Origin: Ottelia alismoides
Taxonomy: Eukaryota > Streptophyta > Magnoliopsida > Alismatales > Hydrocharitaceae
DNA: 64,000 bases
Reading direction: 5' to 3'
Assembly (NCBI GenBank): GCA_037367405.1
Contig: JAZKJV010001865.1
Location: forward strand, 124,001 to 188,000
Shown: positions 1 to 9,247 of the stretch, one piece after another
Position numbering within the stretch: position 1 is the first letter of the stretch
Layout of the letters: each line of letters begins with the position of its first letter
The notes under the pieces: model-generated
What the model saw: the letters and a program-made list of their open reading frames with translations, nothing else
What the model was told of the DNA's origin: nothing
Databases searched by the model: none
Translations under genes and position numbers: made by a program

Positions 1-204
1 TCTGGACTCCGACGGCGGGGCTCGAGCTCCGCCGCTCCTTCCTGGGCCCGGTGGAGCTCGCCCGAGGCTACTGAAAGGTCGTCGAGGAAGATTAGAGCCC
101 GGGCGATGCGATGGTCCCTCTGACGAAGACAACCAGATCATTGGAGTCGAGAACGGCCGAGGAGAAGTGCCCTCCGGCGAAGCTCCGATCATTGAGAGGA
201 TGAC

Positions 205-503
205 CTGCAAGGTTAGTGACACATAGCCGAAGCACGAGTGGACTGTGTAGGTGAGTGGGATGAGAGCTCGTAGGGGCGTAGGAGGTGTGAGCTCGGAGCT
301 CCTCCGCCGCGAGGGTGGAGGAGATGGTCGGAGGGTGAAGGGGTTCTGGAAGAGAAAGAGGGATGGTCGGAGAGTGTCGCGAGGAAGGGGGATCGATGGT
401 GGAGCTTAAGCGATGGTCATCGGAACGGGAGAGAGAGTGTAACGGCCTAGAAAATTAATGGAAATTAAGGTAAAAATGCAGAGGAAGGAGAAGAAGAACT
501 TAC
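205..503 (-). other. Predicted intron inside element A 3' LTR
   Basis: On the minus strand CAG|GTAAGT (exon ends at 504) is followed 299 nt later by CTAACCTTGCAG (exon resumes at 204). The same pair is present in the other LTR of A, and equivalent sites at almost the same spacing occur in B, C, G and H. Splicing is inferred, not observed. Confidence 0.5.
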
Positions 504-760
504 CTGATCGGAGGCGGAGCGGAGCTTGGGGGCGAGCTCGAGATTGAGCTCTGGTCGTCGCTGGACGTCGGCAGCTACTCGACGCAGCTCAGGCGGTCGC
601 CTGGAGGCGCCGCGACATCGCCATGGCCGGCGATGGATCTCACCGGGGGCAGCAGTCGTCATCGCTCAATCCAGCCACCTCCCCCTGTCACCGGGAGGTG
701 GCGGAGGGCTAGGCCGAGCCCCACGTAAAGGTGGATGGCCTGGAATGACGGAAGAAGCGC

Positions 761-1035
761 GATATTTGAAGGGGAAGGTGGCGGAGCTGATGATGGAAGA
801 CGTGGGTTTCGAAGTAGTTATGGGTTGACTGGAAGGTGATCGGAGGTCGTGGAGTTTTGCGCGGAGATCGTGGGTGATGGAGGAAGGTCGGATGGTAGTT
901 GGTGAGTGGAAGGGATGGCTGGTGCAGGCGAGAGAATAGGAAGGGGAAGCGGGTTGCGTGAGTGGAGATCGTGGGAGAGAAAGAGGCCGGAGGTTGACGT
1001 TGATGCGGGGGCCGTTGGATCTGGTGATCCAACGG
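761..1035 (-). promoter_or_regulatory. Element A 3' LTR core promoter with inverted-repeat element
   Basis: A perfect inverted repeat with 10-bp arms (CCGTTGGATC, 4-nt gap) lies at 1012-1035, about 245 bp upstream of a weak TATA-like CAAATATC near 761-770 on the minus strand. The arms carry TCCAACGG, resembling the plant MSA/MYB3R core. A second inverted repeat with GGCCGTTGGATC arms is at 1341-1372. Confidence 0.4.
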
Positions 1036-1773
1036 TGGAGGGCTAAGCGCGAGAGAACGGCGTAGATCAAATCCGGGGCGGTGCAATCGAAGGGATCAGG
1101 CGCTGCCACGTGGCGAGCTGCGGATGCGGCGCTGGCGGATGGCTTAGATGAGAAGGAAGCTCTGATCCGATGGCTAAAAATAAAGGAAGATCTAGCGGCT
1201 CAGATTAGAACATTGGCGCGCGATCAGAAGGTCTTCGAAGCGCCACGTGGCGCGCTCTTGGTGAGGCGCAAGCGTGCGGTTTAGATGAGAAGGAGGAATG
1301 ATCGGATGGCTCCGATTTTGAGCATGCGTGGATGAGGCCTGGCCGTTGGATCAAAAGGCCGATCCAACGGCCAGTAGGAGAGGCGGAAAAGACAAGAGAG
1401 GCGGGGCCACGTGGCGCCCCCAGAACGGGCCACGTGGCCCAATCAAATTATTCAGAATGTTTTTCTTATTTTTGAGAGACATATTGGCCGAATTTGAGAA
1501 AACTCAAAACATGAAAGTTGTAGATCTTGACGAGATCTACAAGTTTCATGTTGACCAAAACTAGAGAAGAGATCAAACAAAGACACGAAATATTTTTGAA
1601 GGTATTTTTAAGTCTAAAAAATACCACTGATTTCTGTTTTGCCATTTTTTTTGTGGTTTTTTAATTTATTAAGGACTCTGTTAATTATAGGACATTAACA
1701 GGGATTTATTGACCAAACACTAAGCAAGGGGGTTAATTATAAGAAATAAAGATGATGAAACTGAGGTTCATCA

Positions 1774-1790
1774 CCCCCCTATACTTAAAC
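1774..1790 (-). other. Element A polypurine tract
   Basis: The minus strand reads TTTAAGTATAGGGGGG directly before the LTR start at 1773. A G-run abutting the U3 TG is the expected plus-strand priming site. The same AAGTATAGGGG core recurs upstream within the 3' UTR (see hairpin array). Confidence 0.8.
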
Positions 1791-3064
1791 TATGCTCGTC
1801 CTCGAGCATCAAAAAGAATGACTAAGTTGGATTAACCCCCTTATGCATGTGAATACAGGATCCAAGCTGATCAAGTCGACTCGACTTTAGAGATCCAAAA
1901 TTCTAGAGTTCAACCCAGCCTTAATCAAGAGGCTTCCAATTCCTCTACTTCTCTAGACTCTCTCTGATGTACATATAAATTAAAGGATATGAGTTTAGTG
2001 TTGACTGCAATTTCGAGAGTAGAGTCAAGTCTTCACCCAAAATTTTGGTCCGAGAAAATCTCCTAAGGACCCAATCCTCAGCACTAGGGAATAAATCAAA
2101 TCTTGCATTCAGTCCACCGTCTCTTTAGTTGTCAGACTTAGAAAATGTAGATGGCAGGCCAGAAATGGAGGGCATGGGATTGTGTCAATTCTTCTCTCCC
2201 TCTCATTGGAACAAGGATTCTCTCTAGTGCCTTTTACGCAACACATTTTTTTGGTGTTGATCAGTGCGTCCGTCAAGAGAAGTTGGAGCCGTCTGCACTT
2301 GTTTTCCTGGGAGTACACCGGGGTGTGCCTTTTTTGAGTACCTATCGTACCTTCTACACCCAGACTTGTAGCATTTACGATGCAGAGCCCTTTTTTGGTT
2401 CAAGCCCGACTCCTGGTCCTAATAGCGGTGGTCCAAGTGGACACTTTGAAAAGTTTGGGAGCGCTCGCCTTTGGTGGAAGCTCTTTGATATTTGACTTTG
2501 GTGGAATGAGAGCTTTTCTTTGAATTTCATTGACTTGTATAATTGGTGGCTAGCTCCACTGCTTTTACCAGGAGTTGGCGCACACTGATCAACATTTTTT
2601 TATTTATTTTTCACACCCAGGCACTTAGGTTAATGTCAAGAGATTAGTATAAGAATCAAGTTCTCACACTGGCTAATATTGCTGACTCTCAGGTTTCATG
2701 AACCTCCAAAGATTTTATCCCATCCTCGAGCATCATTAGATCAAATCCAAACTCGACTCCCTCATCCCAATCCCTCGGGTGAAAAATCAACTCATCTCAT
2801 CAAAAACCGCAGTCGTGAATGTGATGCGCTGATCATATTCTTTCTGTCTGAGACTAAGCATGGAATATAGCATGCAGATCTAGAAACTTAGGGGAATGTG
2901 GATGATTAAGTCTAACACCCTGATGGCTAAAGCTGGTTAACCTAAAATCTCAAAAACCTCAAAAAGCTAAGTCTCCTTGACTAATTCAGATCCTGGGTGA
3001 AAGTGAAAGTGTAGAGGACTAATCCAACTTCTTTATTCAAAAACAAGACACCTTTTTTTTTTAA

Positions 3065-3270
3065 CTTCAAGAGATATTCGATCTTTCTAAGCTCAATTGA
3101 GCATCCACAATTCAGCCAGTATGGATGTAAGTACAGGCCGAAGCCCGTTGCTTGAGGTCGGGGCCTTACGCGATGTCCTCTAAACCATCCAATCTGCTAA
3201 GGGCGAACCCTCACTGAACGCGGCTTTCATAATTGGGCTTAGTAGTCACTAATAGCTCTTAAAGGGTTTT
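3065..3270. other. Unidentified segment present in A but not in B
   Basis: A and B align on both sides of this stretch (B near 10490-10540), but about 200 bp of more balanced base composition exist only in A. It has no open frame or family I recognise. It may be a captured host or organellar fragment or a short insertion. Confidence 0.4.
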
Positions 3271-3557
3271 TCGGTTTTTCTCATTTTTAAGGATTTTAAT
3301 AAAGTTAAAACACAAGTTAGACTCAACTTTTCTTGAAAAAGAGATGGCGATTTTTCAAAACCATGTCACACAAAATAAAAAAGTTTTCAAAACATTTTCA
3401 AAAATCATTTTCGAAAATAGTGTAACATAATATCGAAAAAAACCGCGAAATCATTTGAGTTCTCTTAGTCCAACGAATTTTACCTTAGCCAAAAAGTTTT
3501 TAATTTTTCAAATTTTTCAGATTATAGCTAAAGTAAATATACTGTATATACGGTATA

Positions 3558-3770
3558 CCCCCTATACTTAAACTTTGCTATGTCCTCATAGCACTAGATG
3601 TTACAAGTACATAGGTCCGTTTAAATATAGAAGAATATACGGGAGCTAAGAGGGGCCCCCCTATACTTAGGTTAGAAATAACCTAAGTATAAAGGCAAGA
3701 AAGGAAGAGTAGAGAAAATCACGGGGATTTGGGTCCCCCTTATACTTAGGCTGAGATTAGCCTAAGTATA
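3558..3770 (-). repeat. Element A hairpin/PPT-like array
   Basis: A PPT-like run lies at 3558-3572. Two stem-loops follow: 3661-3691 (arms TATACTTAGGTTA / TAACCTAAGTATA, with one imperfect pair) and 3740-3770 (arms TATACTTAGGCT / AGCCTAAGTATA). Each is preceded on the plus strand by a C-run, so on the minus strand each stem ends in AAGTATAGGGG, copying the true PPT. Confidence 0.75.
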
Positions 3771-4894
3771 AAGATGATGATTAATGTTAGAAGGAACCCA
3801 AAGTGAACGAAGAAGAGGAATGAATTTACACGTGAGCGGTTGAATCTTAGGAGATGAAATGGAGTGACTAAGGTTCTAGGGTGTGTGTCGCAACAAAGGC
3901 CCAATTCAAGCAAGCAAACCCTTAGTTTCACCAACTCACACATGAAACCAACCAAGGTTGGTTGATTTATCTTGTCGGTTTTATTGGTGATAAAACGTTA
4001 GATAATTACGCGAAGAAAATGTGACTTAAAAATCAAGGCGTATGCGCGGGTGTTGCTCTCCCAAAACCGAATTTTTTTACTCCATTTTAGGTTGACTTGC
4101 AATTAACAGTCCCAATTTTATTTTAAATTATCACTGAATTAAAGTTAGCACATCAATTAGAAAATCATCGTCTACCGTTCATTCCATTTTCCATTAATCC
4201 TAGGTGATCAATCTAGGAAATGAAAGCCGTGAAAAACATGTATTCGATGAAGAAAAACGCGATCTGGGCTAAGCGAGAAATCATGTAGTGATTTGACGAT
4301 AAAAGCCGCGAAAAAACTGGGGCCGTTTTGAAAATTCAAATCCAACATGTATGCAAGTCGAAAAAGCCGCACCTAATCATGCATCTATTAGCGGTGATTA
4401 ATCTTCATCAATTTTAGCTAAGTGATGCGAGATTAAGTGCGTCTATAAAAATTAGTGTGTCCTACCTACGATCAAGCACGAAAAAATATTGAAAAATTAA
4501 AAAGAGCTCGGAGAGCCGCGTGCCTATCCTAGGTCGACACTCAAGTGGGGACGATCCCCACACAACCATGATCGTTCGATTACAATCGCGAGTCTTCAAT
4601 CGAAGACCACTGTAAAAGACGAATTATTATAAATAAAATGCAACAACAAATGCGACACATTTTTTTCCTTTTCTTCCTCCTTTGCTCCAAGCATGCTCCT
4701 GCGGCTCCTTGCAGCGAGGAACGTCCTGCTCCTCGCCTCCTTAATCCATCAAGGGCCCTGCCACAGAAACAATTGTTAGAGATAAAATAAGAAAGAAAAA
4801 AATTTTATATGCAAAATATGCGGTTAAATGACCTATAAAAAGGCACACTAAATTAAACACACAAAAATCCAAAAAATAAAAGAAATGAGCCGTG

Positions 4895-4912
4895 TCCCCG
4901 GCAACGGCGCCA
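4895..4912 (-). other. Element A primer-binding site (tRNA-Asp type)
   Basis: The plus strand reads TCCCCGGCAACGGCGCCA, the 3' end of plant tRNA-Asp including its final CCA end. The minus strand is therefore an 18-nt perfect PBS, two bases (AA) after the LTR end. Athila-group elements are known to use this primer. Confidence 0.92.
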
Positions 4913-5972
4913 TTTGACGTGCCGCAAAAATCGGCCCTTTAATAATGCTAAATTAGCACTCAGAAATGTCGGTGCAGTCGGGCCGATTCTGGTCGTCAAA
5001 GAGATCACCTCATTTAGGGATATACGATGGTCAATCAAAATGAGGTGATCGTTATTTATTTTACTTGGCAAGATACCAAGGTCGAACTCAGGGACACGAG
5101 CCCCTCTCGTATTGATCGGATTTAAGTCTATTTAATTAAGTGTTGAGTTCAAGGTATATAGGTCAAAGCAACAACATGACAATGCATTAAAAATAAACAT
5201 GCATTTTTTTAAACATTTTTATCATGCAAATAAATGAACATGCAAAGCGAATGTTATGCCCAATAAAAATCACTTGAGTCATAGAAAAAAATGCAAGTTA
5301 AACAGAGTTAACATTAAGAAGCATTCTACCCTCATTAAGCAAGTAGACAGGGCAAACAAATAAAACAGGACACTTAAATGCTAAAATAATACACCACGGT
5401 TCATAGTGTCAAATCTGAACTTAAAGCACGCCATAATAAAGAGGATGAGAAGAGCTTCAAAATGAAACTGAAATCAACTCGATTGGAGCTATGTAGCTCA
5501 TGATATGCATAAAAGAAGACAGGGGCATAAATGCAAGAAAACATGAAAGGATAACTACAAAAAGGTCCCTGGGAGGGACTAAAAAGAAATAAAAATAAGG
5601 CGCGAGTCCTTCCCTGTAATTTTACCAAACGCGCGGGGACCTTTTTGCAAATTGAAGAAATCCGTGGGGAGTCTCTGCAATTTGCCCAAGAGGCACGTGC
5701 CAAGCACGCGCTGTCTCAGGCTCGGAGTCAGGTTCGGCAGAGGCTCGGTCTCGCTGCAGGTTCGGTGTTGCTTCGGCGGAGGCTTGGAACTCCCAAGCCT
5801 GGAGGGTCGGAGACGGAGGCTCGGGGAGGTTCTGGTAACGCCACGTGGTTCATTGTGAACCACCCGATCCTGATGATCGGATGGCTACTGCGTGCTCAGG
5901 TGACTCCACGTGGCCTGTTGGAGGCCATTGGATCCAGATGATCCAAGGGCTACTGAAGTCAATGACGCGGCC

Positions 5973-6718
5973 TCATCTGGGCCGTGAGATGATCGCCGAT
6001 GAAGGCTCATCCAATGGCTGCTGTTTCTTCTCCTCCGACTTCAGCTGGCGGTGCGTTCTGGACTCCGACGGCGGGGCTCGAGCTCCGCCGCTCCTTCCTG
6101 GGCCCGGTGGTGCTCGCTCGAGGCTACTGAAAGGTCGTCGAGGAAGATTAGAGCCCGGGCGATGCGATGGTCCCTTTGACGAAGACAACCAGATCATTGG
6201 AGTCGAGAACGGCCGAGGAGAAGTGCCCTCCGGCGAAGCTCCAATCATTGAGAGGATGACCTGCAAGGTTAGTGACACATAGCCGAAGCACGAGTGGACT
6301 GTGTAGGTGAGTGGGATGAGAGCTCGTAGGGGCGTAGGAGGTGTGAGCTCGGAGCTCCTCCGCCGCGAGGGCGGAGGAGATGGTCGGAGGGTGAAGGGGT
6401 TCTGGAAGAGAAAGAGGGATGGTTGGAGAGTGTCGCGAGGATGGGGGATCGATGGTGGAGCTTAAGCGATGGTCATCGGAACGGGAGAGAGAGTGTAACG
6501 GCCTAGAAAATTAATGGAAATTAAGGTAAAAATGCAGAGGAAGGAGAAGAAGAACTTACCTGATCGGAGGCGGAGCGGAGCTTGGGGGCGAGCTCGAGAT
6601 TGAGCTCTGGTCGTCGCTGGACGTCGGCAGCTACTCGACGCAGCTCAGGCGGTCGCCTGGAGGCGCCGTGACATCGCCATGGCCGGCGATGGATCTCACC
6701 GGGGGCAGCAGTCGTCAT
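5973..6718 (-). CDS. Possible two-exon small ORF within the LTR of element A (unknown)
   Basis: An ATG at 6718 opens 53 codons to the splice donor at 6560. The frame after the acceptor at 6260 is open for 95 codons to a stop at 5973. Both junctions are phase 0, so splicing out 6261-6559 joins them in frame (about 148 aa). The predicted product is rich in Arg, Pro and Ser with no domain I recognise. The same arrangement stays open in the other LTR copy (662-504, then 204 to the window edge). Element B has a stop in the matching first exon, and GC-rich DNA often yields chance frames, so coding status is doubtful. Confidence 0.22.
6261..6559 (-). other. Predicted intron inside element A 5' LTR
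   Basis: This is the same 299-nt interval as 205-503: donor CAG|GTAAGT at 6560/6559, acceptor TTGCAG|GTC at 6261/6260, and a CTAAC branch-like sequence just before the acceptor. It lies roughly 260 nt downstream of the TATA-like box, so it would remove part of the 5' UTR. Confidence 0.5.
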
Positions 6719-6816
6719 CGCTCAATCCAGCCACCTCCCCCTGTCACCGGGAGGTGGCGGAGGGCTGGGCCGAGCCCCACGTAAAGGTGGATGGCCTGGA
6801 ATGACGGGGGAAGCGC

Positions 6817-7092
6817 GATATTTGAAGGGGAAGGTGGCGGAGCTGATGATGGAAGACGTGGGTTTCGAAGTAGTTATGGGTTGACTGGAAGGTGATCGGA
6901 GGTCGTGGAGTTTTGCGCGGAGATCGTGGGTGATGGAGGAAGGTCGGATGGTAGTTGGTGAGTGGAAGGGATGGCTGGTGCGGGCGAGAGAATAGGAAGG
7001 GGAAGCGGGTTGCGTGAGTGGAGATCGTGGGAGAGAAGAAGAGGCCGGAGGTTGACGATGATGCGGGGGATGTTGGATCTGGTGATCCAACG
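6817..7092 (-). promoter_or_regulatory. Element A 5' LTR core promoter with inverted-repeat element
   Basis: The inverted repeat GTTGGATC-N4-GATCCAAC at 7071-7092 lies about 250 bp upstream of a TATA-like CAAATATC at 6817-6825 (minus strand). A second inverted repeat with GTTGGATC arms is near 7399-7430. Confidence 0.4.
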
Positions 7093-7829
7093 GTGGAGGG
7101 CTAAGCGCGAGAGAACGGCGTAGATCAAATCCGGGGCGGTGCAATCGAAGGGATCAGGCGCTGCCACGTGGCGAGCTGCGGATGCGGCGCTGGTGGATGG
7201 CTTAGATGAGAAGGAAGCTCTGATCCGATGGCTAAAAATAAAGGAAGATCTAGCGGCTCAGATTAGAACATTGGCGCGCGATCAGAAGGTCTTCGAAGCG
7301 CCACGTGGCGCGCTCTTGGTGAGGCGCAAGCGTGCGGTTTAGATGAGAAGGAGGAATGATCGGATGGCTCCGATTTTGAGCATGCGTGGATGAGGCCTGG
7401 CCGTTGGATCAAAAGGCCGATCCAACGGCCAGTAGGAGAGGCGGAAAAGACAAGAGAGGCGGGGCCACGTGGCGCCCCCAGAACGGGCCACGTGGCCCAA
7501 TCAAATTATTCAGAATGTTTTTCTTATTTTTGGAGCCATATTGGCCGAATTTGAGAAACCTCAAAACATGAAAGTTGTAGATCTTGACGAGATCTACAAG
7601 TTTCATGTTGACCAAAACTAGAGAAGAGATCAAACAAAGACACGAAATATTTTTGAAGGTATTTTTAAGTCTAAAAAATACCACTGATTTCTGTTTTTCC
7701 ATTTTTTTGTGGTTTTTTAATTTATTAAGGACTCTGTTAATTATAGGACATTAACAGGGATTTATTGACCAAACACTAAGCAAGGGGGTTAATTATAAGA
7801 AATAAAGATGATGAAACTGAGGTTCATCA

Positions 7830-9247
7830 CGGAGCTCCTTCTATGGCGAGCCAAAGAAGAAGTTGTGTGGGTGTGGTCAGGTTATAGAGAAGAGGAGGAG
7901 GCGAGCTTGGAGTGGCGCGGGGATGAGTAGAGTGAGGCGAAGCTCGTGAGGTGATCAATTGAGGATTAAATTACATGAAAGCACCTAATTAATTCGAGGA
8001 AATAAGAAGGAAGAGAGGAGAGGACTTACCTGGAGATTGCATATGCATAGGTTAGACGAAATGATCTAGGCTGAGCTCCAAGTTGAACTTCGATCTTCGC
8101 TGGACTCCGGAGACCCTTTAGAGCAGCTCATTGGTAGGGTTAGGGCCATGTCATGGACTACCATGGCCATCGGTCAACTCCGTGATCGGAGGTCATCTTC
8201 GCATCCTTAAACTATCCCCTCTCTATCTTAGAAGGGAGGAGAGGCACTGGGCCTCGACCCGCGTAAAGGTGGACCAGGGAGATAAAGGGCAGAGGCAGCG
8301 TATTTGAAGGCGAAGTTTGGGGGTTCCAGGTGATGGGAGTCGAGCTTTAGAGATCGTGGTGTGGAAGGAGAGACAGTGGGACGTACAGAGCCAGATGGCC
8401 CGTGAGGGTAACGATAGTTGGGGCTTGAAGTGGTCGTGTTCAGAGAGTAGTGGAGGTGGCTATGGAGGTCGGGGAAATAGGAAGGGGGAAGAGTGGTTAG
8501 GAGTGGATATCGTGAGGGAGTGGGGGAAATGGGAGGTTGAAGATAGTGGCATGGTCGTTGGATCTAGTGATCCAACAGTTGTGGTGCAAGCGGAGGCAGA
8601 CGCTCCAGATTAAATCTGGAGGCACCAATAGAAGGGTAGCGATCTAATTATCAGGTCTGATTGTGCGACTGTGGAGCAGGTTGTGATGAGTTGTTCAGAT
8701 ATGATCTAAGATCAGATCAGATGGTTGGAAAAGGGTGCGGATGGAAGGTCAGGATGAAGGTATGGAAATGCTCGGAGGGTGGAGAATGAAGGGGCTACAA
8801 GTGGTTGAGATGAGGTTGCCATATGGTTATCGGACGATGCGGAAGAGAGGAGGGAGGCGCAAGGGGAGGCGAGTCGTGTGGCTCAACCAGAAGGAGCCAC
8901 GCGGCCCAATGAGATTTATTCAAAGATAAAAATAAAGGGAAAATAAAAAATATATAGAAAAGCGACTAATTTGGAAAAACTTAAAATATGAAAGTTGTAG
9001 ATCTTAAGGAGATCTACGAGTTTCATGTTGACCAAAAACACGATACAAGTAAAACACAGGGAGAAATATTTTTGGGAGTGTTTTTTAGGGATAAAAACAC
9101 TACATCATTTTTTATTTTGTATTTTTTGTATTTTTAATTTATTTTTAAAACCAAAATATATATAATAGTTAATCTATTTTATTCTTGAATTTTTTTAGCT
9201 AGGGGATTAATATATGGATTTTAGCATATTGAACCTGAGGTTCATCA
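7830..9247 (-). repeat. Element B 3' LTR, part right of the element A insertion
   Basis: It aligns end to end with 13588-15001 (1418 versus 1414 bp), but with visibly more differences than between the A LTRs. The U5-side remainder would lie left of the window, beyond A. The LTR start (minus strand) is at 9247 with the TTCATCA terminus. A splice-donor match (ACTTAC, 8024-8029), a TATA-like site near 8300-8310 and the inverted repeat GTTGGATC-N4-GATCCAAC at about 8556-8576 are retained. Confidence 0.85.
8300..8579 (-). promoter_or_regulatory. Element B 3' LTR promoter region
   Basis: The inverted repeat GTTGGATCTAGTGATCCAAC lies about 250 bp upstream of a TATA-like CTTCAAATAC on the minus strand, at the same relative position as in A and in the other LTR of B. 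Confidence 0.35.

Larger units (their letters stand above)
1..1773 (-). repeat. Element A 3' LTR (5' part of window copy; U5 end cut by window edge)
   Basis: Positions 1-1773 repeat 6057-7829 with near identity. On the minus strand the LTR begins at 1773 with TGATGAA, followed by an imperfect palindrome. It holds U3, a TATA-like box near 761-770 and a predicted intron at 205-503. The central part is GC-rich, which produces many chance open frames on both strands. Confidence 0.88.
1774..4914 (-). mobile_element. Element A internal domain: 3' UTR fused to 5' leader, no gag-pol
   Basis: Positions 1791 to about 3775 resemble the 3' UTR of this family and end in a hairpin/PPT-like array. From about 3925 the sequence matches the leader found just upstream of gag in element E (TTCACCAACTCACACATGAA at 3930-3949 corresponds to 62966-62990). 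Everything between, meaning gag, protease, RT, RNase H and integrase, is absent, as it is in B. Open frames here (for example 2151-2495) have no recognisable domain and are treated as chance. Confidence 0.75.
1..7829 (-). mobile_element. Element A: LARD-like non-autonomous Athila-type LTR retrotransposon
   Basis: Two long direct repeats (1-1773 and 4915-7829) flank a 3.1-kb internal region bounded by a tRNA-Asp-type PBS next to the right LTR and a polypurine tract next to the left LTR, so the element reads on the minus strand. No gag or pol frame is present. The left LTR starts before the window. The shared 1773 bp differ at roughly 20 positions plus a few short indels (hand count), so this is a young insertion. 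It lies inside the 3' LTR of element B, whose sequence resumes at 7830. It probably depends on proteins from a relative such as E or G (inference). Confidence 0.85.
4915..7829 (-). repeat. Element A 5' LTR, complete
   Basis: It runs 2915 bp from TGACGTGCC at 4915 (U5 end) to GGTTCATCA at 7829 (U3 start). The PBS is immediately left and element B's LTR immediately right. It contains the conserved CCCTGAGTTCGACC-type motif near 5083-5097 (reverse strand), a predicted intron at 6261-6559, a TATA-like site near 6817-6825 and an inverted repeat at 7071-7092. It duplicates 1-1773 over its right 1773 bp. Confidence 0.9.

Noticed and set aside
526..1109. Several overlapping open frames on both strands of the A LTR (for example 666-1109)
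   Set aside because: GC-rich LTR sequence with few stop triplets. The frames overlap each other, have no known domain, and are repeated only because the LTR is repeated.
2151..2495. 114-codon plus-strand frame in the A internal region
   Set aside because: Runs antisense to the element, not preserved in the collinear B sequence, no domain.
4895..4912. tRNA-Asp gene fragment
   Set aside because: Only the 3'-terminal 18 nt are present including the CCA-like end, next to an LTR. That is a primer-binding site.
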